Assembly: GCF_001939735.1 (NCBI RefSeq)
Contig: NZ_MJIL01000047.1
Coordinates: 62,001 to 126,000, forward strand
Direction of reading: 5' to 3'
From: Photobacterium proteolyticum
GTDB lineage: Bacteria; Pseudomonadota; Gammaproteobacteria; Enterobacterales; Vibrionaceae
DNA length: 64,000 nucleotides
Below the pieces are notes generated by a model. That model had not been told where the DNA came from. It did no database searches and saw only the letters and a program-made list of their open reading frames with translations. Made by a program: the position numbers and the translations under genes. This document shows, one piece after another, positions 1 to 11,088 of the stretch; positions within the stretch are counted from its first letter, which is position 1, and each line of letters opens with the position of its first letter.

Positions 1-960
1 CAGCTGTCCTGACTGCAAGCATTTTCGGCCGATAAATAGCGCTTTAAAAACCAGGGAAAAAATCAACAACAGTACAACCGTCACCCCGATCAGGCCGACT
101 TCTTCAGCCAGGACGGCAAACACGAAATCCGTATGTGCCTCAGGTAAATACTCCAGTTTCTGAATCGAGTTGCCCAGCCCCTGCCCCAGCCAGTCCCCGC
201 GGCCAAAAGCCATCAGCGACTGGGTGAGCTGGTAACCGCTACCAAAAGGATCCTCCCACGGGTCCATAAACGAAGTAACCCGACGCAGACGATACGGCTC
301 AAAAACAATCAGTAGGGCTATTCCCATCATCGCAGCTGCCAGCATCGCCAGGAACTGCCATAGTTTGGCGCCGGCAATGAATAACATACCGACGGTGGTA
401 ACGAACATCACGACGAATGAGCCCAGATCCGGCTGCTGCAGCAATAAGCCGGCCAGCACAGCCAGCACGACCAGCGGCTTGATAAACCCAAAGAAGCTAT
501 CGCGAACCTGATGGTACTGGCGGACCAGATAACCGGCCAAAAAGATAAACAGCGACAGCTTTGCCACCTCGGCCGGCTGGAGGTTAAATACTCCCAACGG
601 GATCCAGCGAGCGGCACCATTGACCGACCGTCCGACGACCAGCACGGCTATCAGCAATAAAATCGAGACCAGCAACATGGGCACACTAAACTGTCGCCAG
701 CGTTCAAGCGGGATTTGCACCATAAAGCCGGCAATGACCAACGAGCAAGCCAGAAAAAAGCCGTGACGCAATGCAAAATAGAAAGGCATGTCGGTCAGTC
801 GAGTTGCAACAGGCACGGAGGCAGACGTCACCATCACCAGCCCGGTCACCATCAATGCCAGTGCAATCCACACCAGCTGACGGTCATACATGCTGGGTGC
901 TGCCGGTCTTGTCAGCCATTCAGCGACAGATGCGCAACTCTCTCTGAACGCCCCCAGCAT
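1..960 (-). CDS. ftsW: FtsW, septal peptidoglycan glycosyltransferase (partial, 3' end outside window)
   Basis: FtsW is the SEDS-family polymerase that builds glycan strands from lipid II at the division septum, working in the inner membrane with FtsI. The frame reads from an ATG at 958-960 to the window edge, giving 320 residues; the family is usually near 390-400, so the C-terminal fifth is missing only because of the window edge. The protein is almost continuous hydrophobic helices, with the family segments [16 protein letters not shown] and [16 protein letters not shown] visible in order. Its start overlaps the murD stop (TGATG), which suggests translational coupling inside the dcw operon. 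RodA is the main alternative, but the dcw position argues for FtsW. Confidence 0.95.
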   Translation of the reverse strand, partial: MLGAFRESCASVAEWLTRPAAPSMYDRQLVWIALALMVTGLVMVTSASVPVATRLTDMPFYFALRHGFFLACSLVIAGFMVQIPLERWRQFSVPMLLVSILLLIAVLVVGRSVNGAARWIPLGVFNLQPAEVAKLSLFIFLAGYLVRQYHQVRDSFFGFIKPLVVLAVLAGLLLQQPDLGSFVVMFVTTVGMLFIAGAKLWQFLAMLAAAMMGIALLIVFEPYRLRRVTSFMDPWEDPFGSGYQLTQSLMAFGRGDWLGQGLGNSIQKLEYLPEAHTDFVFAVLAEEVGLIGVTVVLLLIFSLVFKALFIGRKCLQSGQL

Positions 961-2297
961 CAACTCACTCCGGCTACTTTGAATTGCAACTCGGTCGCCA
1001 GTGAGACAAAGGCATCGCCCCGGGCCATAAAGTTCGGAAACTGGTCAAAGCTGGCACATGCCGGCGATAACAACACCATATCACCAGCCTGAGCTGTTTC
1101 TGCCGCTATAATCATTGCCTGCTCCATGGTCTCGACCGATAACGGTTTTTCAACAAGCGGGGCAAACTGATAGCCGTCCCGCCCATAACAGTATAGCTGT
1201 ACATCTAAGTCAGCTAATACAGGCTTAAGTTCAGAAAAATCCGCCCCTTTGCCATCGCCCCCAACCAGCAGGTGCAGCTTGCCGGATAGGCTCAGTCCTT
1301 TTAGTGCAGCCAGCGTACTGGCCAAATTGGTTGCCTTGGAGTCGTTCACCCACTGTACGTCATGGTAGCTGGCCACCAGCTGGCACCGGTGGGCCAGGCC
1401 GTTATATCGCTTTAATGCCCGGCATGCCGCCGAGTGCTCAATATCTACCGCATCGGCCAGCGCCAGTGCCGCCAGGCTGTTGGCAACGTTGTGACGGCCA
1501 ACCAGGGCTATCTCCCGGGTTGCCATCACCGGCTGCTGCGACGCAGCAAGGTATTCCTCGCCATCAATGCTAATCAGGCCATAGGCTTCGGAATCAAAGC
1601 CAAAACTGGTTATCTCACCGGCAAAAGCCGCAGGGCGGGTAGCCAGATCATCACGGTTAAACACCGCCAGCTCGGCATGGTCAAAGATCCGCATTTTGGC
1701 CCGGCTGTAGTCTGCCAGACCGTCATAACGATCCATATGATCTTCGGAAAGGTTGAGGTACACCGCCGCCTTTAACTGCAGTGAAGAAGTTGTTTCGAGC
1801 TGAAAGCTGGATAATTCGAGGACGTAGAGATCATGGTCCTGCGCCAGCATATCCAGGGCTGCAAAACCGATATTGCCGCCGACCCCCACATTGATCCCGG
1901 CTTCCCTGGCCATTTCACCGACCAGGCTGGTAACGGTACTTTTTCCGTTCGAACCGGTGATTGCCACAACCGGCTTGTTAACCGCCCGGGCAAACAGCTC
2001 GATATCGCCAACTATCTCAATGCCGGCCTTTGCAGCTGTCACCAGCTCAGGGGTTGCCAGGGCGATACCGGGGCTGGCCACAATCATATCTGCGGCCAGC
2101 AACCAGTCCATATTCCAGCTCCCGCTGCATAGTGAAACCTGCGGCGGCAGCTTATCTTGCCCAGGCGGTGTCGGACGGGTATCGATCACTTTAATATCCA
2201 TCTCGCCAGGTTGACGCAGCAGGTGGTTGACCACCGACAGCCCGGTCATTCCCAGGCCGATAACCACAACCTTTTTTGCACCGTCTAAGCCATTCAT
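960..2297 (-). CDS. murD: MurD, UDP-N-acetylmuramoyl-L-alanine:D-glutamate ligase
   Basis: MurD adds D-glutamate to UDP-MurNAc-L-Ala in the cytoplasm, the second amino-acid step of peptidoglycan precursor synthesis. The 445-residue product has an N-terminal nucleotide-binding start ([12 protein letters not shown], about 10-21), the ATP loop GSNGKST at about 115-121, and the central SSFQLE and LSEDHMDR segments typical of Mur ligases. Length is normal for the family. It follows mraY with no gap and its stop overlaps the ftsW start, as expected in a tightly packed dcw operon. Nothing looks unusual, and the identification is secure. Confidence 0.97.
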   Translation of the reverse strand: MNGLDGAKKVVVIGLGMTGLSVVNHLLRQPGEMDIKVIDTRPTPPGQDKLPPQVSLCSGSWNMDWLLAADMIVASPGIALATPELVTAAKAGIEIVGDIELFARAVNKPVVAITGSNGKSTVTSLVGEMAREAGINVGVGGNIGFAALDMLAQDHDLYVLELSSFQLETTSSLQLKAAVYLNLSEDHMDRYDGLADYSRAKMRIFDHAELAVFNRDDLATRPAAFAGEITSFGFDSEAYGLISIDGEEYLAASQQPVMATREIALVGRHNVANSLAALALADAVDIEHSAACRALKRYNGLAHRCQLVASYHDVQWVNDSKATNLASTLAALKGLSLSGKLHLLVGGDGKGADFSELKPVLADLDVQLYCYGRDGYQFAPLVEKPLSVETMEQAMIIAAETAQAGDMVLLSPACASFDQFPNFMARGDAFVSLATELQFKVAGVS

Positions 2298-3380
2298 TTA
2301 ACGTACCTTCAGAGTTGCCAATGCAATCAGAACCAGCATCAGGGTAATGATCCAGAAACGGACAATAACCCGCGGCTCCGGCCAACCCTTGAGTTCATAG
2401 TGGTGATGGATCGGCGCCATACGGAAAATACGCTGACCACGCAGCTTGTACGAACCGACCTGCAGGATCACCGATACGGTTTCCATCACGAATACACCGC
2501 CCATGATCACCAGGAGTAGCTCCTGACGTACCAGCACGGCAATCGTCCCCAGCGCCCCGCCCAGAGCCAGCGAGCCCACATCGCCCATAAAGACTTGTGC
2601 CGGATAGGTGTTGAACCAAAGGAACCCCAGACCTGCACCAACAATTGCCGTACAGACAACGACCAGTTCACTGGCATCTTTCAGATAAGGAATATGCAGG
2701 TAGCTGGCAAAGTTCACGTTGCCGGTTGCCCAGGCAATGAATGCCATACCGGCCGCCACCATAACCGTCGGCATGATTGCCAGACCGTCGAGACCATCGG
2801 TCAGGTTTACTGCGTTACTGGTACCGACAATGACAAAATAGGTGAAGACAATATAAAACAGACCAAGCTGTGGCATCACATCTTTGAAGAAAGGCACTAC
2901 CAATTGCGTTGCCACTGTGTCCTGACCATGCACATACAGGGCAAAGGCGACACCAAAGGCAATCACCGACTGCCAGAAGTACTTCCAGCGCGCAATCAGA
3001 CCATCGGTGTTTTTACGGACCACTTTGCGATAATCATCGACAAAACCGACAGCACCGTAGCCCAGCATGACGGTCAGCACCGCCCAGACATAAGGGTTAG
3101 ACAGATCAGCCCACAGCAATACGGTGATGGCTATCGCCGCCAGGATCATGATGCCCCCCATCGTCGGTGTTCCACGCTTGCTAAAGTGCGACTCAGGGCC
3201 GTCATGGCGTACAACCTGTCCGATTTGCAGCAGCTGCAGACGGGCAATCAAACGCGGACCGATCCACAGCGAGAGCAGCAATGCCGTCAGCACACTGACA
3301 ATCGCACGGAACGTCAGATACTCAAACAGACGGAAAAAAGGGAACGTGGACTCTAATAAGTCAGCTAACCAGTATATCAT
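2298..3380 (-). CDS. mraY: MraY, phospho-MurNAc-pentapeptide transferase
   Basis: MraY transfers phospho-MurNAc-pentapeptide to undecaprenyl phosphate in the inner membrane, forming lipid I. The 360-residue polytopic protein is the usual length. Visible family signatures are KRGTPTMGG near residue 70, VGFVDDYRK near 115, the [13 protein letters not shown] segment carrying the catalytic aspartates near 190, and the histidine-rich APIHHHYE near 325. Ten or so hydrophobic stretches separate them. It abuts murD and its ATG overlaps the murF stop, so it is translated as part of the dcw message. Confidence 0.97.
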   Translation of the reverse strand: MIYWLADLLESTFPFFRLFEYLTFRAIVSVLTALLLSLWIGPRLIARLQLLQIGQVVRHDGPESHFSKRGTPTMGGIMILAAIAITVLLWADLSNPYVWAVLTVMLGYGAVGFVDDYRKVVRKNTDGLIARWKYFWQSVIAFGVAFALYVHGQDTVATQLVVPFFKDVMPQLGLFYIVFTYFVIVGTSNAVNLTDGLDGLAIMPTVMVAAGMAFIAWATGNVNFASYLHIPYLKDASELVVVCTAIVGAGLGFLWFNTYPAQVFMGDVGSLALGGALGTIAVLVRQELLLVIMGGVFVMETVSVILQVGSYKLRGQRIFRMAPIHHHYELKGWPEPRVIVRFWIITLMLVLIALATLKVR

Positions 3381-4783
3381 TATGCATTTTCCTGCAGTGC
3401 AGCAATAACGTCTTCCATTCGGGAACTACGTGCTCCCTTTGCCAACACTGTAATTTCTGTATGTTGTGAATTAAGTTGTTGATGATGTAGCTGTTCCTTC
3501 AGCAAGCTGATCAGAGCTGATTTATCATCAAAATGTTGTCCGTGATTCATTTCACTGACCACGGCACTGGCCTGGCCAAATGTCAGCACCTGATCCAGCT
3601 GTTTTGCCAGGGCATACTCAGCGACTTCTCGATGCAGGGCTGCACTGTCATCACCCAACTCTGCCATATCACCAAGCACAAACCAGCGCTGGCCCGAAAA
3701 AGTGGCAAGCAGATCAATCGCAGCCTTCACCGAAGCCACGCTGGCATTATAGGTATCGTCGATGAGGCGAAGCCCCGAACGCGGCGAGGTAATATCGACT
3801 CGCCCCTTGACGTTTTTCACCTCTGCCAACCCTTGCCTGATCTGCTCCAGTGTCGCTCCCATTGCCATACTGAGCGCAGCGGCAGCCAGCGCATTGGCAA
3901 TATTGTGGGCACCCGGCAAGGTCAGCTCGACAGGCACATCACCGTCAGGGGTGCGCATTGTAAAACAAGCTCGCCCCAGACTGTTAATAAATATGTCACT
4001 TACCGAGAAATCAGCATCGGACTGGGTGGTAGAGAAAGTCACCACCCGATGACCGGCCAGTGCAGGCTGCCACATGGCCAGTTCATTCGAATCAAGATTG
4101 ATAATGGCCGTCGTCGCCACCGCGCTGTCTTCCCGGCCAGGCGCAAGGCCTTCAAAAATCTCGCCTTTAGCCTTGGCAACCCCTTGCAGCGAGCCGAATC
4201 CTTCAAGGTGCGCGGCGGCCAGGTTGTTGATCAGCGCAACCTGGGGTTTCACCAGTGCTGTGGTATAGGAGATTTCCTTCTGGTGGTTGGCTCCCAGTTC
4301 AATCACCGCAAATTCATGTTCAGGCTCCAGCCGCAACAGCGTCAGGGGAACACCAATGTCATTATTGAAGTTCCCGCCGGTCGCCAGCACCTTGCCTTTC
4401 TGGCTCAGGATCGCGGCAACCATTTCCTTGACCGTGGTCTTGCCGCAGCTGCCTGTCAGTGCCAGCGTCTTCAGGCCATACTGCTGTTGCATTCTCGCCT
4501 TAAGCCAGGCGCCGAGCTGTCCCAGTGCCAGGCGGGTATCTTTAACCACCAGCTGTGGCAGCTCGACAGGTAAGTGTTTGCTCACCAACAATGCGCAAGC
4601 CCCATTATCCTTGGCATTTTGGCAAAAATCATGGGCATCGAAACGTTCGCCCTTGAGCGCGATAAACAGGGTCTGATCCGCAATGTTACGGGTATCCGTC
4701 GACACCTCGGCAATACCTGCGTCACCGCCTATCAGTTCAGCCTCAAGTACTTCAGCCAACAGTGAAAGCTGAACTTCAATCAT
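3380..4783 (-). CDS. murF: MurF, UDP-MurNAc-tripeptide:D-alanyl-D-alanine ligase
   Basis: MurF finishes the cytoplasmic UDP-MurNAc-pentapeptide by adding the D-Ala-D-Ala dipeptide. The 467-residue product has the STDTR substrate-domain motif near residue 28, the ATP loop GSCGKTT at 111-117, and later Mur ligase segments such as [13 protein letters not shown] and DDTYNAS. The ATP loop carries Cys where the E. coli enzyme has Ser, a position that varies in the family. Its ATG overlaps the murE stop and its stop overlaps the mraY ATG, so three ligase and transferase genes are chained by overlaps. Confidence 0.96.
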   Translation of the reverse strand: MIEVQLSLLAEVLEAELIGGDAGIAEVSTDTRNIADQTLFIALKGERFDAHDFCQNAKDNGACALLVSKHLPVELPQLVVKDTRLALGQLGAWLKARMQQQYGLKTLALTGSCGKTTVKEMVAAILSQKGKVLATGGNFNNDIGVPLTLLRLEPEHEFAVIELGANHQKEISYTTALVKPQVALINNLAAAHLEGFGSLQGVAKAKGEIFEGLAPGREDSAVATTAIINLDSNELAMWQPALAGHRVVTFSTTQSDADFSVSDIFINSLGRACFTMRTPDGDVPVELTLPGAHNIANALAAAALSMAMGATLEQIRQGLAEVKNVKGRVDITSPRSGLRLIDDTYNASVASVKAAIDLLATFSGQRWFVLGDMAELGDDSAALHREVAEYALAKQLDQVLTFGQASAVVSEMNHGQHFDDKSALISLLKEQLHHQQLNSQHTEITVLAKGARSSRMEDVIAALQENA

Positions 4784-6297
4784 GCATTATTCTCCAGTAG
4801 TTCCTCGACAGTTTCACGGTCGGAGTAGTGAATAGTCCGGTCAGCAAGGATCTGATAATCTTCATGGCCCTTACCGGCAACCAGCACAATATCGTCTGCC
4901 CCGGCATGGGTCAGTGCCCACTTACAGGCTGCATGGCGATCATGGATCACAGTGGCCAGCTCCGGCTGTTTCAGTCCGGCCTGCATATCTGCCACTATAG
5001 TGGCAGGGTCTTCGCTGCGCGGGTTGTCATCGGTCAGAATGATTTGGTCAGCCAGACGCTCAGCAATGTCCGCCATCATCGGGCGCTTACCGTTATCACG
5101 ATCACCGCCGCAACCGAAAATACACCACAGCCTACCGCGACAATGCACCCGAAGAGCCTGCAAGGCTTTTTCCAGTGCATCTGGGGTATGAGCATAATCA
5201 ACAACCATCATAGGTTTGTCAGACTTTTGAAAAACTTCCATTCGTCCAATCACTGCCTGCAACTTTGGTGCGGTCTCCAGCAGACGTGGTAAGGCATGTC
5301 CGGTAGCCAGCAGCGTCGCCAGCGCCAGCATCAGGTTCATCACGTTAAACGAGCCGACTAACGGGGCGGTAAACTGCCCGCCACCCCATGAGGAGTCAAA
5401 ACAGACGGTCACGCCACGGGTACTGTATTCCACCTGTTCAAGCCACAAGGCATGGCCAGCATGCTCACTCAAACGGGATTTATCACTGGCAACCGCGACC
5501 GCTTCCGGTAAAGTGAGCAACCACTCGCGGCCAACCTCGTCATCGGCATTGATAACGGCGACGCCTGAGCTATGGTTGGTAAACAACATTTTCTTGGCGG
5601 CAGCATAAGAGGCCATATCACCATGATAATCAAGATGGTCCCGGCTCAGGTTGGTGAAGATCCTGGCGGCAAAATCCAAGGCCCTGACTCGTCCCTGCAC
5701 CAAACCATGGGAGGAGACCTCCATCGCCGCAAAACTGGCGCCGTCAGCGACTAGGCCGGCCAGTACCTGCTGAATTTCAATCGCACTGCCGGTGGTATTA
5801 ACGGCCGGCTTCAACTGCTGCAGCAAACCGTTACCGGTTGTGCCCATCACCCCGGCACAATAGCCAAGCTGCTCGGCCCACTGTGCCAGCAACTGGCTGA
5901 TAGTGGTTTTACCGTTGGTTCCTGTGACAGCGACAAGCTTCAACTGCTCATCAGGCTGACTATAGAAGCGGCGGGCTATCGCTGACAACTGCTGTCCAAG
6001 CTGATAGAGATATACAATCGCGATCCCGCCCCGGTTTATCACCGTCCCGTTATCATTACTCTCGTCAGCCTCCGCCAAGATCACAGCCGCGCCCGCCTCG
6101 ATTGCAGCAGGGATAAACCGCCGTCCATCCACCGCATGGCCGTTAACCGCCACAAACATCTCACCGGTACGTACCTGACGGCTGTCCAGTGTCATCCCGG
6201 TTAACTCGAGATCGGCAAGCTCGGCAGGCAGTGCTGCCACCCATGGAGACAGCAACGCTCCCACTTTATTATTCTGATTAAGTACCGGCATGCGCAT
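4780..6297 (-). CDS. murE: MurE, UDP-MurNAc-L-Ala-D-Glu:meso-diaminopimelate ligase
   Basis: MurE adds the third residue of the stem peptide. The 505-residue product has the ATP loop GTNGKTT at 126-132, the SSHGL substrate segment near 195, a lysine in YAAAKKMLF near 235 at the position that is carbamylated in the family, and DNPR at 424-427, the motif that marks meso-diaminopimelate as substrate rather than lysine. That agrees with a Gram-negative wall. The 5' end overlaps the end of ftsI by 20 nt, and its stop overlaps the murF ATG. An alternative start two codons in (MPVLN) would reduce the overlap with ftsI. Confidence 0.96.
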   Translation of the reverse strand: MRMPVLNQNNKVGALLSPWVAALPAELADLELTGMTLDSRQVRTGEMFVAVNGHAVDGRRFIPAAIEAGAAVILAEADESNDNGTVINRGGIAIVYLYQLGQQLSAIARRFYSQPDEQLKLVAVTGTNGKTTISQLLAQWAEQLGYCAGVMGTTGNGLLQQLKPAVNTTGSAIEIQQVLAGLVADGASFAAMEVSSHGLVQGRVRALDFAARIFTNLSRDHLDYHGDMASYAAAKKMLFTNHSSGVAVINADDEVGREWLLTLPEAVAVASDKSRLSEHAGHALWLEQVEYSTRGVTVCFDSSWGGGQFTAPLVGSFNVMNLMLALATLLATGHALPRLLETAPKLQAVIGRMEVFQKSDKPMMVVDYAHTPDALEKALQALRVHCRGRLWCIFGCGGDRDNGKRPMMADIAERLADQIILTDDNPRSEDPATIVADMQAGLKQPELATVIHDRHAACKWALTHAGADDIVLVAGKGHEDYQILADRTIHYSDRETVEELLENNA

Positions 6298-8047
6298 TGC
6301 CTCTGTTATTGACGATATTCAACTGTTCACCTGTTCCGGCATCCGGCGGAACATTCAAAATCTGAAGTGCACTTTCCATCACTTCCGAAAAAATGGGTGC
6401 CGCAATGGCGCCACCATAATATTTGTCACCCTGTGGCTCATTCACTACAACCACCATCGCCAGGCGAGGATTGCTGATCGGTGCCAGCCCGGCGGTCATT
6501 GCAATGTATTCATCGCTATATCCACCCGCCGCCGCTTTCTTGGCGGTACCGGTTTTCGCCCCGACGCGATAGCCCGGTACAGCAGCACGTTTGGCGCTGC
6601 CCTCTTCGCCGGTTACCATCTCCAGCATATTCAGTAGTTTGCGTGTATTTTCTACCGAGGCAACCTGACGTCCCGGGACAACATCTTCCGTTTTCAGGAT
6701 CGACAGCGGGCGGTTCACGCCCATCGCCCCAAGCGTGGCATAGGCGCGTACCAGCTGAATCGGCGTCACGGAGATCCCGTACCCGAAGGCCAGTGTTGCC
6801 CTTTCAAAATCCGACCAGCGACGGCGATCCGGGAAAAAGCCCTGTGCTTCGCCAATCAGGTTGATCCCCGAAGCATCCCCTAGGCCAACGCTGCTGTACA
6901 TGCCCAGCACAGCATCGATCGGCATCGCCAGGGACAGCTTGCTGACCCCGATATTACTGGATTTCTGGAGAATTTTGGCCAGGTTGGCCTTGCCGACCCG
7001 GGACACATCCCTGACCCGGCTACCACCGACCTGCATCAGGCCGTTACCGGTATCGATAATGGTATCTTCGTCAGCCACACCATTTTCCATGGCGGCCAAG
7101 ACCACAAACGGTTTGATTGTCGACCCCGGCTCCATGGCATCGGTAATGGAGCGATTACGCATCCTGAAGCTCTGTAGCTGGTTACGGTTGTTCGGGTTAT
7201 AGGAAGGGGCATTGACCATCGCCAGTACCTCACCGGTACGTACATCGACCATCACCACCGTCGCAGAGGTAGCCTGATAGTCGGCAACCGCCTGTTTGAC
7301 CGCCCGATAGGCAACGGCCTGTAAACGTTGGTCGATACTGAGGGTCAGCGGCTGACCCGGCTCGCGCTTCTTGAGGGAAATATTTTCAACCACCCGGCCA
7401 TAACGGTCTTTGCGTACCGTCCTGCGGCCCGGTTCACCAGTCAGCCAGCCATCATAAGTACTTTCGACACCTTCAAGGCCATGACTGTCGATCCCCGTAA
7501 CCCCTATCAGGTGAGCACTGACTTCGCCGGCGGGATAAAAGCGGCGAGATTCATCCTTCAGGCCGACGCCGGGCAGCTTAAGCTTGTTGACATAGGACGC
7601 CATCGCCGGGCTGACCTGACGCTGGAGGTAGATAAAACGGCGCTTTTTGTTTTTTTCAAGGCGGGCAAGCAGCTTCTGGCGATCCAGCCCAAGGACATCC
7701 GCCAGCGCGAACCAGCGTTCCGGTACCTGGATCCCCCCGTTTTTATAGATTTGCACCGGATCGGCCCAGACGGCCTGAACAGGCACACTGACAGCAAGAT
7801 GTTCATCGTTGCGATCGGAAATGATCCCGCGGGCCGAAGGCATGGCCTTGACCCTCAGCGAGCGCATATCGCCTTCCTGTATCAGCTTGCCCGGCTCCAG
7901 CACCTGAATGTAGGCCGCCCGGCCAACCAGGGCCACCAAAGCCAATACAACGCAACCGCATATAACACCAAAGCGCCACGGGATAAAAACCGGTGGCGCT
8001 TTTTGGCGACGCTGATTCTTTGATTGCTGGCGCTTAAATATATTCAT
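6278..8047 (-). CDS. ftsI: FtsI (PBP3), septal peptidoglycan transpeptidase
   Basis: FtsI is the class B penicillin-binding protein that crosslinks septal peptidoglycan as partner of FtsW. A short basic cytoplasmic tail is followed by one membrane anchor at about residues 26-48 and a periplasmic domain. The three transpeptidase motifs are present: active-site Ser in STIK near 309, SSN near 363-365 and KTGT near 498-501. I chose the ATG at 8047 because AGG lies just upstream; a TTG codon immediately before it could extend the product by one residue. Length, about 589 residues, is normal. It lies between ftsL and murE in the dcw order. Confidence 0.96.
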   Translation of the reverse strand: MNIFKRQQSKNQRRQKAPPVFIPWRFGVICGCVVLALVALVGRAAYIQVLEPGKLIQEGDMRSLRVKAMPSARGIISDRNDEHLAVSVPVQAVWADPVQIYKNGGIQVPERWFALADVLGLDRQKLLARLEKNKKRRFIYLQRQVSPAMASYVNKLKLPGVGLKDESRRFYPAGEVSAHLIGVTGIDSHGLEGVESTYDGWLTGEPGRRTVRKDRYGRVVENISLKKREPGQPLTLSIDQRLQAVAYRAVKQAVADYQATSATVVMVDVRTGEVLAMVNAPSYNPNNRNQLQSFRMRNRSITDAMEPGSTIKPFVVLAAMENGVADEDTIIDTGNGLMQVGGSRVRDVSRVGKANLAKILQKSSNIGVSKLSLAMPIDAVLGMYSSVGLGDASGINLIGEAQGFFPDRRRWSDFERATLAFGYGISVTPIQLVRAYATLGAMGVNRPLSILKTEDVVPGRQVASVENTRKLLNMLEMVTGEEGSAKRAAVPGYRVGAKTGTAKKAAAGGYSDEYIAMTAGLAPISNPRLAMVVVVNEPQGDKYYGGAIAAPIFSEVMESALQILNVPPDAGTGEQLNIVNNRGNAHAGT

Positions 8048-8055
8048 CAAACCTA

Positions 8056-8376
8056 TTACTGTACGACGACTTCACTGTCTCTGGAAGGGCGATTCATCTC
8101 GAGCGCCTTCTCGGCCAGTCGCTCGATCCGACTGTGTTCCGCCAGGGAGTTTTCCTCAAGGATCTGATTTCGCCATTCGATATCCAGCTGATCCCGCTCA
8201 ATCAACAGTTGCTCCTGCTGGGCGATCAGCTGGCGTGAATGATGGGTGATCAATACCACCCCCAGGGCAGAAACAAGCACCAGAACCAGCAGCACCGACG
8301 GTACCCGCCCTACCGACACGAGATCCCGTGCGATCAGGCGAGCCAGGCTCTCTGTGGGTTCCGGTGCCGAACTCAT
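8056..8376 (-). CDS. ftsL: FtsL, bitopic division protein
   Basis: FtsL joins FtsB and FtsQ in the complex that recruits and activates FtsWI at the septum. The 106-residue product has a short cytoplasmic N-terminus, one membrane segment ([19 protein letters not shown], about residues 24-42) and then a heptad-rich periplasmic coiled coil, which is the typical architecture. Sequence conservation in this family is low, so the call rests on size, topology and the fixed place between rsmH and ftsI. Its ATG overlaps the rsmH stop. Confidence 0.92.
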   Translation of the reverse strand: MSSAPEPTESLARLIARDLVSVGRVPSVLLVLVLVSALGVVLITHHSRQLIAQQEQLLIERDQLDIEWRNQILEENSLAEHSRIERLAEKALEMNRPSRDSEVVVQ

Positions 8377-9320
8377 ACGCGCTCAGCCAGTCGCAACACT
8401 GAACTGCGCGAGCGCGTATTATCACTAATTTCTGACTTCGACGGCTTGATAGCCTTGCCGACCGTCTTCAAGTCAGCCGTACCCAGCGCCTTGATCTGAT
8501 CTTCGGTCAACGGCAGGCCTGCCGGCACTTCCGGCCCTTTGCTCTGCTTGCGAATGAAGCGTTTTACCATCCGGTCTTCCAGCGAGTGGAAACTGATCAC
8601 AGACAATCGGCCGCCCGGAGCCAATACTTTAACTGCGCCGTGCAATGCCGTATCAATCTCTTCCAGCTCACTGTTGATGTAAATACGGATAGCCTGGAAG
8701 CTACGGGTTGCCGGGTGTTTATGCTTATCCCTGAAAGGGGAGACCTCGGCAATCAGGCTGGCCAGCTGTGTGGTACGTGTCAGCGGCTCTTTTTCCGGGT
8801 TCTCGCGGTGCGCGACAATGCCACGGGCAATGCGCTTGGCAAACCGCTCCTCACCAAACTCTTTCAATACCCAGGCAATATCGTCGGCGTCCGCCTCTGC
8901 CAGCCAATCGGCCGCAGAAACACCGGAGGTCGGATCCATTCGCATGTCCAACGGGCCGTCACGCATAAAGCTAAAGCCTCGCTCGGCATCGTCCAGCTGC
9001 GGCGATGACACGCCAAGATCCAATAGCACACCGTCTACCCGGCCGATCAAATCACGCTCTTCCATATATTTAGCCAGACCTGAAAACGGGCCATGGATAA
9101 TCGTAAAGCGCGGATCATCAATTTTCTGTGCTTCGGCAATCGCCTGCGGGTCGCGGTCAATACTGTATAGACGACCATTTTCACCGAGCTGAGATAAAAT
9201 CAATCGGCTGTGTCCACCACGGCCAAAAGTCCCGTCGACATAAATTCCATCAGGTTTAATAGCCAGGCCGTCTACAGACTCATGGAGTAAAACGGAAACG
9301 TGCTCAAATTGTTCAGACAT
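8373..9320 (-). CDS. rsmH: RsmH, 16S rRNA m4C1402 methyltransferase
   Basis: RsmH (MraW) uses S-adenosylmethionine to methylate N4 of C1402 in the ribosomal P site. Starting at the ATG at 9318-9320 gives 315 residues beginning [19 protein letters not shown], matching the family N-terminus; a TTG thirty bases upstream would add ten residues that do not fit the family. The SAM-binding loop [12 protein letters not shown] lies near residue 28 and [12 protein letters not shown] near 100. No strong ribosome-binding site is visible in front of the chosen ATG. It is the first gene of the dcw operon here because mraZ is missing. Confidence 0.95.
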   Translation of the reverse strand: MSEQFEHVSVLLHESVDGLAIKPDGIYVDGTFGRGGHSRLILSQLGENGRLYSIDRDPQAIAEAQKIDDPRFTIIHGPFSGLAKYMEERDLIGRVDGVLLDLGVSSPQLDDAERGFSFMRDGPLDMRMDPTSGVSAADWLAEADADDIAWVLKEFGEERFAKRIARGIVAHRENPEKEPLTRTTQLASLIAEVSPFRDKHKHPATRSFQAIRIYINSELEEIDTALHGAVKVLAPGGRLSVISFHSLEDRMVKRFIRKQSKGPEVPAGLPLTEDQIKALGTADLKTVGKAIKPSKSEISDNTRSRSSVLRLAERV

Positions 9321-9489
9321 AAAAATAAGTTCAGCTGTAGTGAAAGCCAACCAAGGATGTCCAGGTATGCTGCGACAACCTCAGCCTGAAAGTGTATATT
9401 CAGAAGGAAAATAACCCTGCCAATTCATAGCATTAGGTAATTAAGCACATTTATTTATCGTTAAAAACGGCTTTTCCCGCAAAATCCCA
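9321..9489 (-). other. dcw operon 5' leader, without mraZ
   Basis: From the predicted start of transcription near 9489 to the rsmH ATG lies an untranslated leader of about 170 nt. In most relatives this position is filled by mraZ, a gene of about 150 codons that is co-transcribed with rsmH. Here no reading frame resembles MraZ in any frame, and the interval is too short to hold it. A 15-codon frame (MNWQGYFPSEYTLSG) begins near 9426 but has no convincing ribosome-binding site, and I do not call it. The leader is AT-rich with no clear terminator-like structure. Confidence 0.6.
9475..9489 (-). promoter_or_regulatory. MraZ-box-like direct repeat at the dcw transcription start
   Basis: Read on the minus strand, TGGGA (9485-9489) and CGGGA (9475-9479) are separated by exactly five bases, a 10-bp period. 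MraZ is known to bind TGGG-type pentamers spaced by five bases just at its own promoter. Only two boxes are seen and the second is imperfect, so this could be chance or a decayed site. The placement, directly downstream of the predicted -10, fits an operator. Confidence 0.35.
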
Positions 9490-9495
9490 CCGCAA

Positions 9496-9525
9496 AGTGT
9501 ACGTATGAGACAAAAAAGTTGTCAA
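9496..9525 (-). promoter_or_regulatory. sigma-70 promoter of the dcw operon
   Basis: On the minus strand a perfect -35 TTGACA (9520-9525) is followed after 18 bases by TACACT (9496-9501), which matches four of six -10 bases. It points at rsmH and is the best promoter in the gap. It lies downstream of the rnpB terminator, so dcw transcription appears independent of rnpB. Confidence 0.6.
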
Positions 9526-9637
9526 GCGAGAGCCCCGATTTCTGACAAACAAATAATAATGCTATATGGAGGTTTTACATTGATACTAGGCAGATACGGG
9601 CTAATTAATTCAATTTTGTGAAATTGAGCCCTAAAAC

Positions 9638-9681
9638 GATAAAAGGTGATGCCCGCTTTGTTTCCAAAGCATGGCACCACC
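9638..9681 (-). terminator. Intrinsic terminator of rnpB
   Basis: The minus-strand RNA would form a long hairpin over 9645-9681: an outer 9-bp stem (GGUGGUGCC with GGCAUCACC, one G-U pair), a short internal loop, an inner 6-bp stem (GCUUUG with CAAAGC) and a GAAA tetraloop. UUUU follows directly at 9641-9644. It sits about ten bases beyond the mature 3' end of RNase P RNA. Confidence 0.8.
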
Positions 9682-9689
9682 TTCTATGC

Positions 9690-10079
<390 letters not shown>

Positions 10080-10085
10080 CGACGG

Positions 10086-10114
10086 ATTGTATAGGACTCG
10101 GGTCACAGTTACCA
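10086..10114 (-). promoter_or_regulatory. Promoter of rnpB
   Basis: On the minus strand TACAAT (10086-10091, five of six -10 bases) lies six bases before the rnpB 5' end, with a weak -35 TGGTAA (10109-10114) after 17 bases. The GC-rich stretch between -10 and start resembles stable-RNA promoters. It falls in the short gap after the rsmI stop. Confidence 0.55.
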
Positions 10115-10175
10115 GTGAAATATCCCACAACAAGCCGAAACGGTCGAAAAAGGTACCGACCCGGGTCCCGATAAA

Positions 10176-11036
10176 TTAATCGAGGTTCTCCAGTCCCCAC
10201 TTATACAGCGCGTTCTTCTTCACACCATGGATCTCAGCAGCCAGCGCCGACGCCTTCTTCAACGGCAGTTCTTTGGTCAGCAGGGTCACTGTACGCAATG
10301 CATCTGCCGGCAGGTCGTCTTTCTGCGCCCGGTGGCCCGCCACCAGCAGAACCATCTCGCCGCGGGTACGGTTGCTGTCCTCGCCCAGCCACTCCACCAG
10401 CTCACCCAGCGGTGCACCATGGATGGTTTCATAGGTTTTGGTCAGCTCGCGGGCCAGCACCACCTGGCGCTCAGGCCCCAACACGGCCAGCATATCCGCC
10501 AGCGAGTCCATGATTCGGTGCGGTGATTCGTAAAAAATCATCGTCCGCTCGTCATCAGCCAGCTCCTGGAAGCGATCCCGGCGCCCTTTGCTTTTCGGCG
10601 GCAAAAAGCCTTCGAAGCTAAAGCGGTCTGACGGCAGACCCGCCCCGCTCAATGCCGTTACCACGGCGCACGGGCCCGGTAGAGGAACAACTTTGACACC
10701 CGCCTGACGACAACGATTGACCAGGTGGTATCCTGGATCGCTAATCAGGGGAGTACCGGCATCCGAGACCAGGGCGATGCTCGTGCCTGCCTGTAGCTTC
10801 TCGATCAGATAATCAGCTTTTTGCTGCTCATTGTGGTCATGAAGTGCAAAGGTGCGGGTTGAGATAGAGAAATGTGTCAACAAGCGCGATGTATGGCGTG
10901 TATCTTCTGCGGCAATTAAATCCACATTTGTTAATACATCCAATGCACGCTGCGTGATGTCCGCTAAATTACCGATTGGTGTAGGTACGATGTACAAAGT
11001 TGCGACATCTACCGTGCATGAATTGGTCTCACTCAT
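10176..11036 (-). CDS. rsmI: RsmI, 16S rRNA 2'-O-ribose C1402 methyltransferase
   Basis: RsmI methylates the 2'-OH of C1402 in 16S rRNA, the same nucleotide that RsmH modifies on its base, so the two enzymes of this site flank rnpB here. The 286-residue product carries the tetrapyrrole-methylase-like fold, with [15 protein letters not shown] near residue 17, [11 protein letters not shown] near 40 and [16 protein letters not shown] near 90. Length is normal. It diverges from lpoA across about 50 bases, a common arrangement in this group. No clear terminator follows before the rnpB promoter. Confidence 0.95.
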   Translation of the reverse strand: MSETNSCTVDVATLYIVPTPIGNLADITQRALDVLTNVDLIAAEDTRHTSRLLTHFSISTRTFALHDHNEQQKADYLIEKLQAGTSIALVSDAGTPLISDPGYHLVNRCRQAGVKVVPLPGPCAVVTALSGAGLPSDRFSFEGFLPPKSKGRRDRFQELADDERTMIFYESPHRIMDSLADMLAVLGPERQVVLARELTKTYETIHGAPLGELVEWLGEDSNRTRGEMVLLVAGHRAQKDDLPADALRTVTLLTKELPLKKASALAAEIHGVKKNALYKWGLENLD

Positions 11037-11088
11037 TTGTCTAAGATCTCATCTGCAATTAATATAGAGAGTAATTTGTCACAGTTGA

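Noticed and set aside
2595..3356. 253-codon open frame on the plus strand opposite mraY
   Set aside because: It is the antisense shadow of mraY, with no domain, low-complexity Cys/His/Arg/Gln composition and no ribosome-binding site.
3533..4573. 346-codon open frame on the plus strand opposite murF
   Set aside because: Long, but fully inside murF, whose motifs are intact; the antisense product resembles no family.
9321..9350. TTG start that would extend RsmH by ten residues
   Set aside because: The added residues do not fit the family N-terminus and the ATG at 9320 does.
9379..9426. 15-codon frame in the dcw leader as a possible mraZ remnant
   Set aside because: The peptide MNWQGYFPSEYTLSG has no resemblance to the MraZ start and no ribosome-binding site.
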